Under the pieces are notes generated by a model. It searched no databases, had not been told where the DNA came from, and saw nothing but the letters and a program-made list of their open reading frames with translations. Both the position numbers and the translations under genes were made by a program. A stretch of DNA of 64,000 nucleotides from Nocardia uniformis NBRC 13702 (GTDB taxonomy: Bacteria; Actinomycetota; Actinomycetes; Mycobacteriales; Mycobacteriaceae). The stretch spans positions 1-64,000 of the forward strand of contig NZ_BDCE01000075.1 in assembly GCF_001613345.1 (NCBI RefSeq), written 5' to 3'. Each line of letters begins with the position of its first letter. Position 1 is the first letter of the stretch. Of this stretch, positions 61,982 through 64,000 are shown one piece after another.

Positions 61982-63214
61982 GTGTCCGCTTGCGACGATC
62001 GCCCCGTATGGGCAGTCAGAATGCGTGCCGAACGCGATGCCCGGGGGTGGTCACAGGCCGATGCCGTGCGAGCGATGCGCACCAAATCCAGTCACAATCT
62101 TCCGACCGACTCGACGCTGCTTCGGAATTGGCGGCGCTGGGAATCGGGCGAATCACGCCCCGACGACTTCTACGCACCCATTATCGCGGCCGCCTTCGAC
62201 ACCGTGACAGCGGCCTTTTTCCCCAAGTCACGGCCCAACCGCGATGACGAAATGCTCTCTGCCACCGGTATGGACACCCTGGAGTTCATCGGACGGCTGC
62301 GCATGTCCGATGTCTCGCACGCAACCCTCGACGCCATTCGCATCACCGCCGACCGGCTGTGTTCGGAGTATCCGTGTACCGATCCGCACGAGCTGCACGC
62401 GGAGGGTTCGGCATGGTTGCGGCGAATTACCTCACTACTGGACGGTCGGCTTACTCTCGCGCAACATCGCGAGGTACTCGTACTGGCGGGCTGGGTAGCG
62501 CTCTTGGTCGGATGCGTCGATTACGACCTGGGTTGGCGGACCGCCGCCGAGGCCACCCGCCGGGCCGCACTATCCCTGGGGCAGGAAGCCGAGCATGCCG
62601 AAATTATCGGCTGGGGAATGGAAATGGCGGCGTGGTTCGCCCTGACCCAGGGCAACTATCGCGGCGCCATCGACGCGGTACAGGCCGCGTGTCCGAGTAT
62701 CGGAAACCTGGGCGTGGGCGTGCAGCTGTCGGCTCAGCGGGCCAAGGCCTGGGCGCGCATCGGTGACCGCCGCGAGGTGGAAACGGCGCTCGCACAGGGC
62801 CGCTCGATATTGGACAATCTTCAGCATCCCACCAATCTGGACAATCATTTCGTGGTGGATCCACAGAAGTTCGACTTCTACGCCATGGACTGCTGCCGGG
62901 TGGCCGGCGACGATCGGCTCGCGGAAAGCTATGCCCGGCAAGTTCTCCGCAACTCCACCGCACCCGATGGCACCATTCGCAAACCCATGCGGGTGTCCGA
63001 GGCTCATCTCACCCTGGCGGTGGTCGCCGTCCGAGATGGTGATCTCGAGCTCGCCGTCGACGAGGCGATGCGCGCACTCGCCGGGAAGCGGCGGTCGCTG
63101 CCCTCACTCATGTGGATCGCGGGCGAGACCGCGCGGGAAATGATCGAACGTTTCCCCGGAGACCCCCGCACCCGCTCCTACCTCGAACAGCTGCGCGCCC
63201 TGGCCGCCAGCTGA
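61982..63214 (+). CDS. XRE-type regulator with TPR-like C-terminal domain
   Basis: A 410-residue protein. The N terminus is a helix-turn-helix (VRMRAERDARGWSQADAVRA, LLRNWRRWESGESRPDDFY). The remaining 300 residues are helical repeats (EATRRAALSLGQEAEHAEII, WARIGDRREVETALAQGRSI), like the tetratricopeptide regulators of Streptomyces and relatives, which may sense peptides or partner proteins. GTG start. The divergent small resolvase-like gene is a likely target or partner; such pairs have been seen in other actinobacteria, but that recollection was not checked. Confidence 0.82.
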   Translation: MSACDDRPVWAVRMRAERDARGWSQADAVRAMRTKSSHNLPTDSTLLRNWRRWESGESRPDDFYAPIIAAAFDTVTAAFFPKSRPNRDDEMLSATGMDTLEFIGRLRMSDVSHATLDAIRITADRLCSEYPCTDPHELHAEGSAWLRRITSLLDGRLTLAQHREVLVLAGWVALLVGCVDYDLGWRTAAEATRRAALSLGQEAEHAEIIGWGMEMAAWFALTQGNYRGAIDAVQAACPSIGNLGVGVQLSAQRAKAWARIGDRREVETALAQGRSILDNLQHPTNLDNHFVVDPQKFDFYAMDCCRVAGDDRLAESYARQVLRNSTAPDGTIRKPMRVSEAHLTLAVVAVRDGDLELAVDEAMRALAGKRRSLPSLMWIAGETAREMIERFPGDPRTRSYLEQLRALAAS

Positions 63215-63239
63215 CCGACCGCCGGTTACTCTCCAGCAC

Positions 63240-64000
63240 ATGGACTTCAGCCTGTGGACCTGCGCTGGGCGAGGACACGAGACCTACGCGCCGGATGAGG
63301 CCGGACTGGCGGCGCGACTGCACGTCAGCACCCCCGCCGGGAAAGCCTGGCGCTGTCTGCGCTGCGGTGACTTCGTTATCGGCGAACCGCGGCTGCGCGG
63401 ACCCGCCGACAATGCTCCCGAGGTACCGCGCGGGCGGCTGCTACGTGACCGCTACATTATGCGGGCACTCGCGGTGGAGCGGGTGGGCCGAGCGCTGGTA
63501 CTGCTGCTGCTGGCCGCCGGGGTAATGAAACTGCGTGGCTCACAGGAGAAGTGGAAGGAAGCGTGGGAACGCGAGCTACCGCTGATCCAGCCCCTCGCAG
63601 ATCAACTCGGCTGGAATCCGGACCATTCGAAGATCGTGCGCTGGCTGGAGACGGCCTTCACGCTCTCACCGACCACGCTGACCTGGCTGGCCGTAGCACT
63701 GCTGGCCTATGCCGGAATTCAGCTGATCGAAGCCGTCGGACTGTGGCGGGTAGCGCGCTGGGGCGAATACTTCGCAGTCATCGCAACCAGTATCTTCCTG
63801 CCCCTGGAGATCTACGAGCTCAGCGAAAAGATCACCTTCCTCCGGGTGGCGGCCCTCACGGTGAACCTCGCCGCGATCATCTGGCTGCTGTGGAGCAAGC
63901 GGCTCTTCGGACTCAACGGCGGTTCGCGGGCCTACTTCGCCGAACACCACTCGGAAAGCCTCATGACCGTCGAGCGCGCCGCCGTTGCCAGCGACCGTCC
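63240..64000 (+). CDS. DUF2127-family membrane protein with N-terminal zinc-ribbon-like segment (3' end cut)
   Basis: At least 253 codons, open to the window edge. The start MDFSLWTCAGRGHETYAPDE is followed by a C-x2-C pair (WRCLRCGDFVI) that could form a zinc ribbon with the first Cys/His. Then come four hydrophobic helices (VGRALVLLLLAAGVMKL, TLTWLAVALLAYAGIQLIEA, GEYFAVIATSIFLPLEIYEL, ALTVNLAAIIWLLWSKRLFG), which match DUF2127. Function unknown. The ATG lies 25 bp after the XRE gene, so the two are probably co-transcribed. Confidence 0.8.
   Translation, partial: MDFSLWTCAGRGHETYAPDEAGLAARLHVSTPAGKAWRCLRCGDFVIGEPRLRGPADNAPEVPRGRLLRDRYIMRALAVERVGRALVLLLLAAGVMKLRGSQEKWKEAWERELPLIQPLADQLGWNPDHSKIVRWLETAFTLSPTTLTWLAVALLAYAGIQLIEAVGLWRVARWGEYFAVIATSIFLPLEIYELSEKITFLRVAALTVNLAAIIWLLWSKRLFGLNGGSRAYFAEHHSESLMTVERAAVASDR

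Overview
The window is high-GC DNA from a mycolic-acid-type actinobacterium, most likely a Nocardia or close relative. The evidence is a complete Pup-proteasome gene set (pup, prcB, prcA, dop, pafA, pafB, mpa), an LppK/MTB12-like lipoprotein, F420-type oxidoreductases, many ATGA/GTGA overlaps and frequent GTG/TTG starts. The outer parts follow the gene order recalled for Mycobacterium tuberculosis from pafB to the PAC2 gene next to metH (pafB, pafA, prcA, prcB, pup, dop, then mpa, lppK, trmI, a RecB-like nuclease, hisG, hisE, metH, PAC2). No rRNA, tRNA, CRISPR array or intact insertion sequence was seen.

Layout. (a) 1-6.6 kb, minus strand: Pup-proteasome block pafB, pafA, prcA, prcB, pup, dop, with repeat-rich DNA between pafA and pafB. 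(b) 6.7-37.5 kb: about 31 kb of accessory genes separate dop from mpa. They comprise a DUF418 membrane protein and a CPA2 antiporter; two paralogous helical-repeat proteins flanking a TetR / AurF-like di-iron oxygenase / FAD monooxygenase / ArsC group; a secreted cyclophilin and a type I glutamine synthetase; an acyl-CoA ligase with a PucR regulator; a secreted CocE-type hydrolase; F420-type, Nudix and AIM24 genes and a 26-residue peptide gene; a tightly overlapping seven-gene pyrimidine/hydantoin uptake and reductive catabolism operon with a divergent MocR regulator; and an ABC exporter with a divergent MarR regulator. (c) 38-45.6 kb: mpa, lppK, a frameshifted Gfo/Idh gene, trmI, a RecB-like nuclease, a small Cys-rich secreted protein, hisG and hisE. 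(d) 45.9-51 kb: a translationally coupled three-gene cassette (Fe(II)/2OG dioxygenase, SAM methyltransferase, choline/carnitine acyltransferase) and an Ndh-like oxidoreductase. (e) 51-51.9 kb: a graveyard in which fragments of a histidine kinase, PEP carboxykinase and carboxylic acid reductase are spliced together. (f) 51.9-64 kb: HAD phosphatase, a Ser/Thr kinase lacking the usual beta-3 lysine, metH, PAC2, a one-chain adenylation/carrier/membrane-acyltransferase fusion, a resolvase-like protein with a divergent XRE regulator, and a DUF2127 membrane protein cut by the window end.

Non-coding structure is rich. A dispersed 75-90 bp inverted repeat occurs four times. There is a five-unit 31-bp tandem repeat, a tandem duplication of a 75-bp hairpin, a 44-bp perfect palindrome after hisG, a CIRCE-like palindrome upstream of pafA, and several operator-like repeats in divergent promoters.

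Most worth following are the dioxygenase/methyltransferase/acyltransferase cassette (a possible route to an acylated carnitine-like zwitterion), the A-PCP-acyltransferase fusion, and the paired helical-repeat proteins.
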